NCBI RefSeq assembly: GCF_036885195.1
Contig: NZ_CP133656.1
Span: 3,968,001 to 4,032,000, forward strand
Source of the DNA: Pectobacterium cacticida
Lineage (GTDB): Bacteria; Pseudomonadota; Gammaproteobacteria; Enterobacterales; Enterobacteriaceae
Direction of reading: 5' to 3'
Length of the DNA: 64,000 nt
A model generated the notes under the pieces. The model saw only the letters and a list, made by a program, of their open reading frames with translations, did no database searches and was not told the DNA's origin. Below are positions 28,230-37,729 of this stretch, one piece after another (the first letter of the stretch is position 1; each line of letters starts with the position of its first letter). The position numbers and the translations under genes were made by a program.

Positions 28230-30329
28230 TTGTATATTTTTGAAAGCCTTAATCTGCTGATCCAGCGTTATCTGCCTGAAGACCAGATTAAACGGTTGCA
28301 GCAGGCTTACTTGGTTGCACGTGATGCTCACGAGGGGCAGACTCGCTCCAGCGGTGAACCCTATATCACGCATCCTGTGGCCGTCGCCTGTATTTTGGCG
28401 GAGATGCGTCTCGATTACGAAACGCTGATGGCGGCGCTGCTGCATGATGTTATCGAAGATACCCCCGCCACCTATCAGGACATGGAGCAACTTTTTGGTA
28501 AAAGCGTTGCTGAACTGGTAGAAGGCGTGTCTAAGTTGGACAAGCTGAAGTTCCGCGATAAGAAAGAAGCGCAGGCTGAAAACTTTCGCAAAATGATCAT
28601 GGCGATGGTACAAGACATTCGCGTTATCTTGATCAAACTCGCAGACAGAACTCACAACATGCGCACGCTGGGTTCATTACGCCCGGATAAGCGCCGCCGT
28701 ATCGCGCGCGAAACGCTGGAAATATACAGCCCATTGGCGCATCGACTCGGTATTCACCACCTCAAAACCGAGTTGGAAGAGCTGGGGTTCGAAGCGTTGT
28801 ATCCGAATCGCTATCGCGTCATTAAAGAGGTCGTCAAGGCCGCACGCGGTAACCGTAAGGAAATGATTCAGAAAATCCTGTCGGAAATTGAAGGGCGTTT
28901 AAAGGAAGCCGGAATTGCCAGTCGCGTCAGTGGACGTGAGAAACATCTCTATTCTATTTACTGCAAAATGCACCTGAAAGAACAGCGTTTCCATTCCATT
29001 ATGGATATTTATGCGTTTCGGGTGATCGTAAAAGAAGTCGATACCTGCTATCGCGTGCTTGGTCAGGTTCACAGCCTGTATAAACCGCGTCCAGGTCGAG
29101 TCAAAGACTATATCGCCATCCCTAAAGCCAATGGCTATCAATCATTGCACACCTCGCTGATTGGACCGCATGGCGTGCCGGTCGAAGTTCAGATTCGCAC
29201 CGACGACATGGATCAAATGGCGGAAATGGGCGTAGCGGCGCACTGGGCCTATAAAGAAGGCGAGAGTAGTACTACCGCGCAGGTCCGTGCTCAACGCTGG
29301 ATGCAAAGCCTGTTGGAACTTCAGCAAAGTGCCGGCAGTTCATTCGAATTTATCGAAAGCGTGAAGTCAGACCTCTTTCCTGACGAGATGTATGTCTTTA
29401 CGCCGGAAGGGCGCATCGTAGAACTCCCCGCGGGTGCAACGGCTGTTGATTTCGCCTATGCGGTACATACCGATATCGGTCACGCCTGTGTCGGCGCACG
29501 CGTCGATCATCAGCCTTATCCGCTATCCCAGTCGCTTTCTAGTGGGCAAACCGTTGAAATTATTACCGCGCCGGGTGCCAGGCCGAATGCCGCATGGCTT
29601 AATTTTGTCGTTAGCTCCAGAGCACGTTCCAAGATCCGTCAGATGCTGAAAAATCTCAAGCGTGATGATTCCGTGAGCCTTGGTCGTCGCCTTCTCAACC
29701 ACGCGTTAGGTAATGGCCACAAACTTTCTGACATTCCAGAAAAGTCGATTCAGCTTGAGCTCGATCGCATGAAACTCGCGACGTTGGACGACCTGATGGC
29801 GGAAATTGGTATGGGTAATGCCATGAGCGTCGTGGTGGCGAAAAACCTGCTAAATGAGCACGCTGAACTGGGCACTACAGGGATACGCAAGCTGCCGATT
29901 AAAGGCGCGGATGGCGTGATGATTTCCTTTGCCAAATGCTGCCGTCCCATCCCTGGCGATCCAATTATCGCCCACGTCAGCCCCGGTAAAGGGCTGGTGA
30001 TACACCATGAATCCTGTCGCAATATCCGTGGCTATCAGAAAGAACCGGAAAAATTCATGGCGGTCGAATGGGACAAGGTAACAGAACAGGAGTTCATCGC
30101 CGAAATTAAAGTGGATATGTTTAACCACCAAGGCGCGCTGGCGAATCTAACGGCAGCGATTAATGCCGCTAATTCCAATATTCAGAGTATTAACACGGAA
30201 GAGAAAGACGGCCGCGTCTACAGCGCCTTTATTCGCCTAACTACCGTCGATCGCATTCATCTTGCTAATATTATGCGCAAGATTCGCGTCATGCCGGATG
30301 TCATCAAAGTTACCCGTAATCGAAATTAG
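28230..30329 (+). CDS. spoT: Bifunctional (p)ppGpp synthetase/hydrolase SpoT
   Basis: RelA/SpoT homologue of 699 residues. The N-terminal HD hydrolase domain contains LLHDVIEDTPATYQD, with His72-Asp73 as in E. coli. It is followed by a weak synthetase domain (AFRVIVKEVDTCYRVLG, YIAIPKANGYQSLHT), a TGS domain (YVFTPEGRIVELPAGATAVDF), and a C-terminal zinc-finger-like and ACT region. It starts with TTG, which is also the start used by E. coli spoT, and gives MYIFESLNLL. It is followed six bases later by the trmH relic. Confidence 0.96.
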   Translation: MYIFESLNLLIQRYLPEDQIKRLQQAYLVARDAHEGQTRSSGEPYITHPVAVACILAEMRLDYETLMAALLHDVIEDTPATYQDMEQLFGKSVAELVEGVSKLDKLKFRDKKEAQAENFRKMIMAMVQDIRVILIKLADRTHNMRTLGSLRPDKRRRIARETLEIYSPLAHRLGIHHLKTELEELGFEALYPNRYRVIKEVVKAARGNRKEMIQKILSEIEGRLKEAGIASRVSGREKHLYSIYCKMHLKEQRFHSIMDIYAFRVIVKEVDTCYRVLGQVHSLYKPRPGRVKDYIAIPKANGYQSLHTSLIGPHGVPVEVQIRTDDMDQMAEMGVAAHWAYKEGESSTTAQVRAQRWMQSLLELQQSAGSSFEFIESVKSDLFPDEMYVFTPEGRIVELPAGATAVDFAYAVHTDIGHACVGARVDHQPYPLSQSLSSGQTVEIITAPGARPNAAWLNFVVSSRARSKIRQMLKNLKRDDSVSLGRRLLNHALGNGHKLSDIPEKSIQLELDRMKLATLDDLMAEIGMGNAMSVVVAKNLLNEHAELGTTGIRKLPIKGADGVMISFAKCCRPIPGDPIIAHVSPGKGLVIHHESCRNIRGYQKEPEKFMAVEWDKVTEQEFIAEIKVDMFNHQGALANLTAAINAANSNIQSINTEEKDGRVYSAFIRLTTVDRIHLANIMRKIRVMPDVIKVTRNRN

Positions 30330-30334
30330 CCGCC

Positions 30335-30532
30335 ATGACGCCTCAACATGCACACCTTAAAAAAATGTTGGTCGGCCATCAACCTGACCTGATGGTTTGC
30401 ATGAATCGGGTGCATAAACGCCATAAGATGTCTGCCATTGCCCACGCTGCGAATACCGCCAGTGTTAACGACCAAGGCCCAATTATTGCAGATACCACGC
30501 GGTGGGCCATGATGCAATCGACGGTGTGCTGA
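30335..30532 (+). pseudogene. trmH: Relic of trmH with a large in-frame internal deletion
   Basis: A 65-codon reading frame fills exactly the place of trmH between spoT and recG. Residues 1-44 align with the N terminus of TrmH, a SPOUT tRNA Gm18 2'-O-methyltransferase of about 229 residues (shared QPDLxVCMxxVHKxHxxSAI). The last 18-20 residues (DQGPIIADTTRWAMMQST) resemble its extreme C terminus, so about 165 central residues are gone. The remaining N-terminal motif has also lost its conserved Asn and catalytic Arg (KMSAIAHAAN where NVSAIIRTAD is expected). The SAM-binding knot is absent, so enzyme activity is impossible. The stop still overlaps the recG start (TGATG), so the relic may persist as a coupling leader for recG. 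The TrmH comparison is from memory. Confidence 0.85.
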
Positions 30533-32613
30533 TGAAAGGCCTCCTGCTCAATGCCCAACCGCTAAGCACTCTTACTGGCGTCAGTGCAAACCAGGCAGCG
30601 AAGCTCGCACGACTCGGATTGGAAACCGTGCAGGATCTCCTGCTGCATCTCCCTTTACGCTACGAAGATCGCACGCATCTTTACCCGATTGGCGACTTGC
30701 TTCCTGGTATGTATGCCACCGTAGAAGGCGAGATTCTACGTAACGACATTTCTTTTGGCCGCCGCCGTATGCTGACCTGTCAAATCAGTGACGGTAGCGG
30801 CATGTTGACCCTGCGTTTCTTTAATTTCAACGCAGGAATGAAAAACAGTCTCGCACCAGGTCAACGCGTTACCGCTTATGGTGAAATTAAGCGCGGGAAA
30901 ATCGGTGCAGAGATCATTCATCCTGAATATCGCGTACAGGGAGACAATACGGCGATTGAGTTACAGGAATCGCTCACGCCAGTCTACCCCTCAACCGAAG
31001 GTATTCGTCAGGCTACGCTACGCAAACTCACCGATCAGGCGCTGGCATTGCTCGACGCTAACCCCATTGATGAGTTACTGCCAGAATCCCTGAGCCAATC
31101 GCTCATGAGTCTGCCCGATGCGCTACGCACGTTACATCGCCCACCGCCGGATATGCAACTCAGCGAACTCGAACACGGGACACACCCGGCGCAACAGCGG
31201 CTGATCATGGAAGAGCTGTTGGCGCATAACCTGAGTATGCTCGCCGTGCGGGCTGGAGAGCAGCGGCATAAAGCGTTCCCACTACCCGCGCAAGATGGCC
31301 TGAAGCAGCAACTGCTCGCCGCCTTGCCGTTCACCCCCACGCAGGCACAACGGCGCGTCGTGGCTGAAATCGAAGCCGATATGGCGCAAGATTTTCCGAT
31401 GATGCGCCTTGTGCAGGGCGATGTGGGATCGGGGAAAACGTTGGTCGCCGCGCTGGCTGCATTACGTGCGATAGCCAACGGTAAGCAGGTCGCGCTCATG
31501 GCACCAACAGAGTTACTCGCGGAACAGCATGCCCATAATTTCCGTCAATGGTTTGAACCGCTAGGGCTAGAAGTAGGCTGGTTGGCTGGCAAACAAAAAG
31601 GGAAAGCACGCCAGGCGCAGCAGGAGGCTATCGCAGGCGGTGAGGTTTCGATGGTTGTCGGGACACACGCAATTTTCCAGCACCAGGTAAAATTTAACGG
31701 ATTAGCATTAGTCATTATCGATGAGCAACACCGTTTTGGCGTGCATCAACGTTTAGCGTTATGGGAAAAAGGGGAAGAACAGGGCTTTCATCCGCACCAG
31801 TTGATTATGACAGCGACTCCCATACCAAGAACGCTCGCGATGACTGCCTATGCCGATCTGGATACTTCCGTCATTGATGAGCTACCGCCGGGCAGAACGC
31901 CTATCACCACGGTTGCTATACCGGACTCACGCCGCAACGACGTTATTGTGCGCGTGGATCATGCCTGTCAGCAAGAGGGCCGACAGGCTTATTGGGTATG
32001 TACGCTGATTGAAGAATCAGAACTTCTGGAAGCGCAGGCGGCAGAAGCCACCTGTGAAGAGCTGAAAGCGGCACTGCCCAATCTCAAGGTGGGTTTGGTT
32101 CATGGACGTATGAAAGCACAAGAAAAACAGGCGGTGATGCAGGCTTTCAAACAGGGCGAATTGCAACTGTTAGTGGCAACAACCGTTATCGAAGTCGGTG
32201 TGGATGTACCCAATGCCAGCCTGATGATCATTGAAAACCCGGAGCGTTTGGGTCTGGCGCAATTACACCAATTACGTGGGCGCGTCGGGCGCGGCGCCAT
32301 AGCCTCTCACTGTGTGCTGCTCTACAAAACCCCGATGAGCAAAACAGCGCAAAAGCGGCTTCAGGTTCTACGCGATAGTAATGATGGTTTTATCATCGCC
32401 CAGCGCGATCTGGAAATTCGTGGCCCTGGGGAATTATTAGGTACGCGGCAAACGGGCAACGCGGAGTTCAAGGTCGCCGATCTCCTACGCGATCGGGCAT
32501 TGATTCCACAGGTGCAGCGGGTTGCTCGTCACCTGCATCAACACTATCCCGATCGTGCCCGCGCGCTCATCGAACGCTGGCTACCCGAGCGCACTCGTTA
32601 CTCTAATGCCTGA
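30532..32613 (+). CDS. recG: ATP-dependent DNA helicase RecG
   Basis: Branched-DNA helicase of 693 residues that remodels stalled forks, R-loops and Holliday junctions. It has an N-terminal wedge/OB domain (about residues 60-160) and superfamily 2 motor motifs: VQGDVGSGKT (Walker A), IIDEQHRFG (DEQH Walker B), MTATPIPRT and QLRGRVGRG. The start is the ATG overlapping the trmH-relic stop, giving MKGLLLNAQPLSTLTG as in E. coli; an upstream in-frame codon is not needed. It is the last gene of the gmk operon. Confidence 0.97.
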   Translation: MKGLLLNAQPLSTLTGVSANQAAKLARLGLETVQDLLLHLPLRYEDRTHLYPIGDLLPGMYATVEGEILRNDISFGRRRMLTCQISDGSGMLTLRFFNFNAGMKNSLAPGQRVTAYGEIKRGKIGAEIIHPEYRVQGDNTAIELQESLTPVYPSTEGIRQATLRKLTDQALALLDANPIDELLPESLSQSLMSLPDALRTLHRPPPDMQLSELEHGTHPAQQRLIMEELLAHNLSMLAVRAGEQRHKAFPLPAQDGLKQQLLAALPFTPTQAQRRVVAEIEADMAQDFPMMRLVQGDVGSGKTLVAALAALRAIANGKQVALMAPTELLAEQHAHNFRQWFEPLGLEVGWLAGKQKGKARQAQQEAIAGGEVSMVVGTHAIFQHQVKFNGLALVIIDEQHRFGVHQRLALWEKGEEQGFHPHQLIMTATPIPRTLAMTAYADLDTSVIDELPPGRTPITTVAIPDSRRNDVIVRVDHACQQEGRQAYWVCTLIEESELLEAQAAEATCEELKAALPNLKVGLVHGRMKAQEKQAVMQAFKQGELQLLVATTVIEVGVDVPNASLMIIENPERLGLAQLHQLRGRVGRGAIASHCVLLYKTPMSKTAQKRLQVLRDSNDGFIIAQRDLEIRGPGELLGTRQTGNAEFKVADLLRDRALIPQVQRVARHLHQHYPDRARALIERWLPERTRYSNA

Positions 32614-32751
32614 TACTCACAACGATGCGCTTATTTTCGGCGCCGATAATCTATGCCTCCAGCGCCCCGACAACTTGCGACATTCTTACCCTAACCGTTT
32701 GAATTGGTGATTTTTATGCACAAAGCGCGATTTACTACGACGCGCTGAATT

Positions 32752-32765
32752 AGCAAACGTTTGCT
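32752..32765 (+). promoter_or_regulatory. PurR-type operator upstream of xanP
   Basis: AGCAAACGTTTGCT is a perfect 14-bp palindrome matching the core of the PurR consensus (ACGCAAACGTTTGCGT). It lies about 60 bp before the xanP start, so purine-dependent repression of this permease by PurR is likely. The other LacI-family member in this window, RbsR, has a related site type and is a less likely alternative. Confidence 0.7.
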
Positions 32766-32824
32766 TTCGACAAAGAGATCATTAAAATGCGCACTTTGTC
32801 GTTTCAGGAACGCCAACTAACATC

Positions 32825-34213
32825 ATGACTACCACCACGGAAACGCCCCAAACAGAAGCCGCTACCACACCTCAGCGCAGTGAACTCATCTATCGCCTCG
32901 AAGACAGGCCTCCTCTGCCACAAACGCTGTTCGCCGCAAGCCAGCACCTATTAGCCATGTTTGTCGCCGTGATTACCCCCGCGTTGCTGATCTGTCAGGC
33001 GTTAGGTCTCCCCGCTCAGGATACGCAACATATTATCAGCATGTCGCTTTTCGCTTCCGGTCTGGCCTCTATTTTACAAATCAAAACCTGGGGTCCCGTT
33101 GGTTCTGGTCTGTTGTCTATTCAAGGCACGAGCTTCAACTTTGTAACACCGTTGATAATGGGCGGATTAGCGCTGAAAAACGGGGGCGCGGATATTCCCA
33201 CAATGATGGCTGCGCTGTTCGGTACATTGATGGTCGCGTCGTTCACCGAAATCATACTTTCACGCTTCCTGCACTTGACTCGCCGCATCATTACCCCGCT
33301 GGTTTCCGGTATTGTGGTGATGATCATTGGTCTTTCGCTGATTCAGGTTGGCCTGACGTCTATCGGCGGCGGCTATGCCGCGATGGGGAACAATACTTTC
33401 GGCGCCCCCAAGAATTTACTCTTAGCAGGCATGGTGCTGTTGGTCATTATTCTGCTTAACCGCCAGCGCAACCCTTACTTACGCGTCGCCTCGCTGGTGA
33501 TCGCCATGGCTGTGGGCTATCTGGGTGCCTGGTTGATGGGAATGCTGCCAGAAAAGACGTCGGTACAGCACAGTGCTACCATCATGGTGCCTACACCGCT
33601 GTATTACGGTTTGGGATTTGACTGGAACTTGCTGATCCCACTGATGCTGGTTTTCATGGTGACATCGCTAGAAACCATCGGTGATATTACTGCCACCTCC
33701 GACGTTTCAGAGCAACCGGTCAGGGGCCCGCTGTACATGAAACGCTTGAAAGGCGGCGTACTGGCGAACGGCTTGAACTCCTGCATTTCCGCCATATTCA
33801 ACACCTTTCCTAATTCCTGCTTTGGTCAAAATAACGGCGTGATTCAGCTTACCGGGGTAGCCAGCCGCTACGTTGGCTTCGTGGTGTCACTGATGCTAAT
33901 CGCCCTAGGGTTATTCCCTGCCGTTAGTGGATTTGTACAGCATATCCCAGAGCCGGTTTTGGGCGGCGCGACTATCGTGATGTTTGGTACGATCGCCGCT
34001 TCTGGCGTGCGTATTGTTTCCAGCGAGCCCCTGAATCGTCGCGCAATTATGATCATCGCGCTATCTCTGGCTATTGGCCTTGGCGTATCGCAGCAACCAT
34101 TGATTCTACAATTTGCGCCAGAGTGGATTAAAACCTTACTCTCTTCCGGCATCGCTGCGGGTGGGATTACGGCGATTGTGCTGAATTTGATCTTCCCGCG
34201 TGAAGAAAAATAG
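32825..34213 (+). CDS. xanP: Xanthine permease XanP
   Basis: Nucleobase-ascorbate transporter (NCS2 family) of 462 residues, very close to E. coli XanP, a proton-coupled high-affinity xanthine importer. Conserved segments include QHLLAMFVAVITPALLICQAL, the NAT signature region with QNNGVIQLTGVASRYVG, and SLETIGDITATSDVS. About twelve membrane helices are expected. It is followed by a strong terminator and preceded by a PurR-type operator. Confidence 0.95.
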   Translation: MTTTTETPQTEAATTPQRSELIYRLEDRPPLPQTLFAASQHLLAMFVAVITPALLICQALGLPAQDTQHIISMSLFASGLASILQIKTWGPVGSGLLSIQGTSFNFVTPLIMGGLALKNGGADIPTMMAALFGTLMVASFTEIILSRFLHLTRRIITPLVSGIVVMIIGLSLIQVGLTSIGGGYAAMGNNTFGAPKNLLLAGMVLLVIILLNRQRNPYLRVASLVIAMAVGYLGAWLMGMLPEKTSVQHSATIMVPTPLYYGLGFDWNLLIPLMLVFMVTSLETIGDITATSDVSEQPVRGPLYMKRLKGGVLANGLNSCISAIFNTFPNSCFGQNNGVIQLTGVASRYVGFVVSLMLIALGLFPAVSGFVQHIPEPVLGGATIVMFGTIAASGVRIVSSEPLNRRAIMIIALSLAIGLGVSQQPLILQFAPEWIKTLLSSGIAAGGITAIVLNLIFPREEK

Positions 34214-34251
34214 CGCGGGTTCGCAATAATTTCTGTTCGGTTTATGTAAAC

Positions 34252-34282
34252 GCGGGCGATGTTGCGTTTTCGCCCGCTTTTT
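34252..34282 (+). terminator. Intrinsic terminator of xanP
   Basis: GCGGGCGA / TCGCCCGC form an 8-bp stem with a 10-base loop, followed by TTTTT. Confidence 0.85.
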
Positions 34283-34370
34283 ACTATCAGTAACCGCATT
34301 ATCTATTGAGCCTTCAGACAAATTACGGCATAAGAACAGTTCTCCCTGACGATTGGCATGGACTGATACG

Positions 34371-36062
34371 ATGAAATTTATCGGAAAATTATTGCTGACT
34401 CTACTACTGCTGGCCTTCTTGGTGCTGGTAGTCCTCTATGTCTTACTCCAAACCCGTTGGGCCGCGGGCTGGATGAGTCACTGGGTTAATCAGAACACCC
34501 ATTACCAGTTGTCACTGGGGAAAATTAATCATGACTGGTCATCAATCGATCATATCCAACTTACCGACGTCAGTTTCGGCCAGAAAAACCAGCCACCTAC
34601 ACTCACGGCGAAGCGTATCTCAGCCGGATTCAGCGCGCGCCAAATAACCAATCCGCGTCACTTTGCCAGCTTGGAACTGGAAGGCGGCACGCTAAATCTG
34701 TCCTCACAAGCCGCCACGCTACCTATCGAAGCCGATGTGTTGCAACTGCGCACTATGGCATTGCAGGCTAAAGATGGCGATTTGCATCTTAACGGTCAAC
34801 AGATCAGCGGCGGAATCGTACCCTGGCAACCTGAAGCTGGTTATCTCTTAGGCAAACAAGGGCAGTTTCAGCTCAGCGCCCGCTCACTCGAACTCAATGG
34901 TATCCCCGCCAGCCAGGTTTTGGTTCAAGGGGAGATCGACCATAGCCGATTGATTCTGAGTAATTTTGGCGCCGATGTCGCTCAGGGGCAGCTCACCGGC
35001 AACGCGAGCCGCGCAGAAGACGGTAGTTGGAATATTGATAATCTCCGACTCAGTAATGTGCGCTTGCAAACACAAAAAACACCCGCAGCATTCTGGCAAC
35101 CGATTACCGAACTACCTTCCGTAACGGTTAATCGCTTTGATCTCATCGATGCCCGAATTGAAGGGCCAGGGTGGGCATTTATTGATCTTGATGTTGCGTT
35201 GCAAAACGTCACATTTAAGCAGAATGACTGGCAGAGCGAAGGCGGGTCGTTATCATTTAATGCAACCGATATCGTCAACGGCAACATGCATCTTATTGAC
35301 CCTATCGTAAATCTTGATTTGTCACCGGAGGGCGTTGACATCAAGCAGTTTTCCACTCGCTGGGAAGGCGGTTTACTGCGAACCAACGGCAGTTGGCAGC
35401 GTAGCCATCGACGATTGCAACTGGATGAATTGGTTATTGCCGGTATGGAGTACACCTTACCAAGTGACTGGCGTCAGCGCTGGCAAACAACGCTGCCATC
35501 ATGGTTGGCTGAAATCAATGTACAAAAATTTACGGCGAATCGTAACCTACTGATCGATATCAATCCGAACTTTCCCTTCCAGCTCACGGCGTTGGATGGC
35601 TACGGAAGTGATTTGCTCTTAGCCCGTGACCATCAGTGGGGAATATGGGCAGGATCGCTGAATTTTAATGCCAGCGATGCGACCTTTAATAAGGCTGATG
35701 TTCGCCGACCCTCAATTGCGCTAGCCGCCGATAATAATCAGATCGCGATTAACGAACTCAGCGCTTTTACCCAAAATGGCCTGCTGGAAGCGAAAGCGAC
35801 TATTAGCCAGCAACCAGCACGCAATTTCTCCCTGTCACTGACAGGACGTGCCGTACCGCTGGAGGTTCTGACACGTTGGGGGTGGCCAGTTTCTTCAACC
35901 GCACCGACAGATAACATGAATCTGCAATTACAGTTGACCGGAAGGCTTGCCGCCGATACACCGCTAAAACCAACGCTAAACGGTACGTTGCAAGGCGTAG
36001 ATAGCAATGGCCAGACCGTCAGACAACAAATGCGCCAGGGGGTCGTGACAGAAACTCCATAG
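34371..36062 (+). CDS. yicH: AsmA-family protein YicH
   Basis: Inner-membrane-anchored periplasmic protein of about 563 residues in the AsmA/VPS13-like bridge group, related to E. coli YicH. It has one N-terminal membrane segment (MKFIGKLLLTLLLLAFLVLV) and a long periplasmic region rich in short beta strands (SLNFNASDATFNKADVRRPS). Related AsmA-like proteins are implicated in phospholipid transport to the outer membrane; a role for YicH itself is inferred from the family. The ATG giving MKFIG matches the E. coli start; a TTG six codons upstream is also open. Confidence 0.9.
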   Translation: MKFIGKLLLTLLLLAFLVLVVLYVLLQTRWAAGWMSHWVNQNTHYQLSLGKINHDWSSIDHIQLTDVSFGQKNQPPTLTAKRISAGFSARQITNPRHFASLELEGGTLNLSSQAATLPIEADVLQLRTMALQAKDGDLHLNGQQISGGIVPWQPEAGYLLGKQGQFQLSARSLELNGIPASQVLVQGEIDHSRLILSNFGADVAQGQLTGNASRAEDGSWNIDNLRLSNVRLQTQKTPAAFWQPITELPSVTVNRFDLIDARIEGPGWAFIDLDVALQNVTFKQNDWQSEGGSLSFNATDIVNGNMHLIDPIVNLDLSPEGVDIKQFSTRWEGGLLRTNGSWQRSHRRLQLDELVIAGMEYTLPSDWRQRWQTTLPSWLAEINVQKFTANRNLLIDINPNFPFQLTALDGYGSDLLLARDHQWGIWAGSLNFNASDATFNKADVRRPSIALAADNNQIAINELSAFTQNGLLEAKATISQQPARNFSLSLTGRAVPLEVLTRWGWPVSSTAPTDNMNLQLQLTGRLAADTPLKPTLNGTLQGVDSNGQTVRQQMRQGVVTETP

Positions 36063-36177
36063 GTGTCAGGTTGGCACAAGGTCGTGTTAGATTACGAACG
36101 TTAAACTCACCGCCACGTTGATCGGCTTTGTATGTGGAACATAATTAATGGGAAACCTTGATCGCGCGGCGTGGCTG

Positions 36178-37119
36178 TTAATTCACTTCGGAGCCACCGT
36201 CTTCCAACGGCGTATCTGGTTTGACTGGCAACACAATATAAACGCCGTCAAATAGCGCTCCCTTATTATCATCACCGAAGAGTTCAACGTTAAGCTGTAC
36301 TCGCGCCTTGCGCCCACGAGCAAGGCGGTCCAAGTCGCCACTTAGTGACCCTAAATCGGCAACAGCGCTAGGGCGGCCACTCATCGGCATACTGTATCGA
36401 ATATGAGCATCCGCCAGAACAATCGTTCCGCCGAGATGCCGTTCTCGCAGTAATAGCCAGATTAATCCCCATCCGGTCAGCGTCGCGAGAGAAAATAAGC
36501 TACCAGCAAAAAGCGTATGGTGTAGGTTCTGGTTTCCCGTTTCAGGCATGGTAGTGATAAATTTTTTTCCAGTGTACTGGTTTATACGCACCCCCATCTT
36601 CTCACTCAACGGGATATGATCGTACCAAGCCTGCTGCAATTGCCCGCACCAGTCGGGGCGATGCAAAATATCATCCAGTGTCGCCACGGGTTTAATCATC
36701 AGGAAATGCCGCACAGGCGTTGTTTGTGGTGCGGCGATCTCTCCCTGATTAATGAACCCCAGTTTGGCGAAGAAGCCAATAGTGTCTTCGCGGGCGCTAC
36801 ATACCACGCGTTTAACACCTTCCTGACGCGCAACGGACTCCAGGGTCATCGCTAGCAACGTTCCTAACCCTTTCCCTCGCACATCGGGGTGAACCGCTAA
36901 AAAACGAATTGCCGCTTCATTATCGGCATTGATAGAAAGACGCCCAATAGCGACCAGATTTCCGTGTTCATTCACTACGGTTTGGTGATGTGCCAGAGCA
37001 TCGTAGGCATCGCGCTCGGAACCAAGCGGTTGACGCAGAGGTTTACGCAGCATTTCCCAGCGGAATTGATAGTACGCATCCAGTTCCTCCGGGCTTTCAG
37101 GCACTCTCAGATGATACAT
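36178..37119 (-). CDS. yiiD: Bifunctional GNAT acetyltransferase/thioesterase-fold protein YiiD (FabY/MadA-like)
   Basis: Two-domain protein of 313 residues. An N-terminal GNAT acetyltransferase domain includes the acetyl-CoA motif HPDVRGKGLGTLLAM, at about residues 75-90. A C-terminal hotdog thioesterase-like domain (about residues 155-305) contains HHTLFAGSLFSLATLTGWGL. E. coli YiiD has been linked to malonyl-ACP decarboxylation that primes fatty-acid synthesis; I carry that over as likely. A GGAGGGAGGAG run precedes the ATG. It lies beside dtd and yihX as in E. coli. Confidence 0.88.
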   Translation of the reverse strand: MYHLRVPESPEELDAYYQFRWEMLRKPLRQPLGSERDAYDALAHHQTVVNEHGNLVAIGRLSINADNEAAIRFLAVHPDVRGKGLGTLLAMTLESVARQEGVKRVVCSAREDTIGFFAKLGFINQGEIAAPQTTPVRHFLMIKPVATLDDILHRPDWCGQLQQAWYDHIPLSEKMGVRINQYTGKKFITTMPETGNQNLHHTLFAGSLFSLATLTGWGLIWLLLRERHLGGTIVLADAHIRYSMPMSGRPSAVADLGSLSGDLDRLARGRKARVQLNVELFGDDNKGALFDGVYIVLPVKPDTPLEDGGSEVN

Positions 37120-37227
37120 ACTCCTCCCTCCATACTGACACCATGAACAAATCCCGGTTCATAAGAGCGGACCGCTGACAGATTTCTGCATAACGCAGCA
37201 ACCTCGCTAGAACTTGCCAATACGTCA

Positions 37228-37665
37228 TTAGGCCTGTAGCCAAAACGTCACCGGGCCGTCATTCACCAGCGCCACTTTCATATCCGCTGCAAACTGGCCG
37301 GTTTGTGTGTGAACCCCTTGTTCACGACACTGGCCGATAAAATACTGATAGAGACGATCGGCCTCAGCGGGAAGCGCTCCTCGAGAAAAACCGGGCCGCA
37401 TGCCACGTTGCGTATCCGCCACCAGCGTAAACTGCGAAACCACTAGCACATTGCCGCCGGCCTGACGAACATTGAGATTCATTTTTCCGTCATCGTCGCT
37501 GAAAACCCGGTAACCCAATACGCGCTTGCAGAGTCGTGTGGCTTTTTGCTCGTCATCGCCCCGTTCGACCCCTAGAAAGATCAGCAAGCCTTTATCTATT
37601 TCCCCAACTACACTGCCTGCTACTGTAACGCTGGCGCTGGATACACGCTGAATTAACGCAATCAT
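37228..37665 (-). CDS. dtd: D-aminoacyl-tRNA deacylase Dtd
   Basis: Homodimeric editing enzyme of 145 residues that hydrolyses D-aminoacyl-tRNA, and Gly-tRNA-Ala, by a substrate-chirality filter. The conserved SQFTL segment (VLVVSQFTLVADTQRG) and the cross-subunit Gly-cis-Pro motif (NDGPVTFWL) are both present. The ATG giving MIALIQRV is the standard start; a codon three residues earlier is in frame but unlikely. Confidence 0.95.
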   Translation of the reverse strand: MIALIQRVSSASVTVAGSVVGEIDKGLLIFLGVERGDDEQKATRLCKRVLGYRVFSDDDGKMNLNVRQAGGNVLVVSQFTLVADTQRGMRPGFSRGALPAEADRLYQYFIGQCREQGVHTQTGQFAADMKVALVNDGPVTFWLQA

Positions 37666-37729
37666 AAAACCCAACGACTCCCGATGTCATCATTCCCAAT
37701 TGGGGTCGTCTCCCCCTTTGCAATATAAA

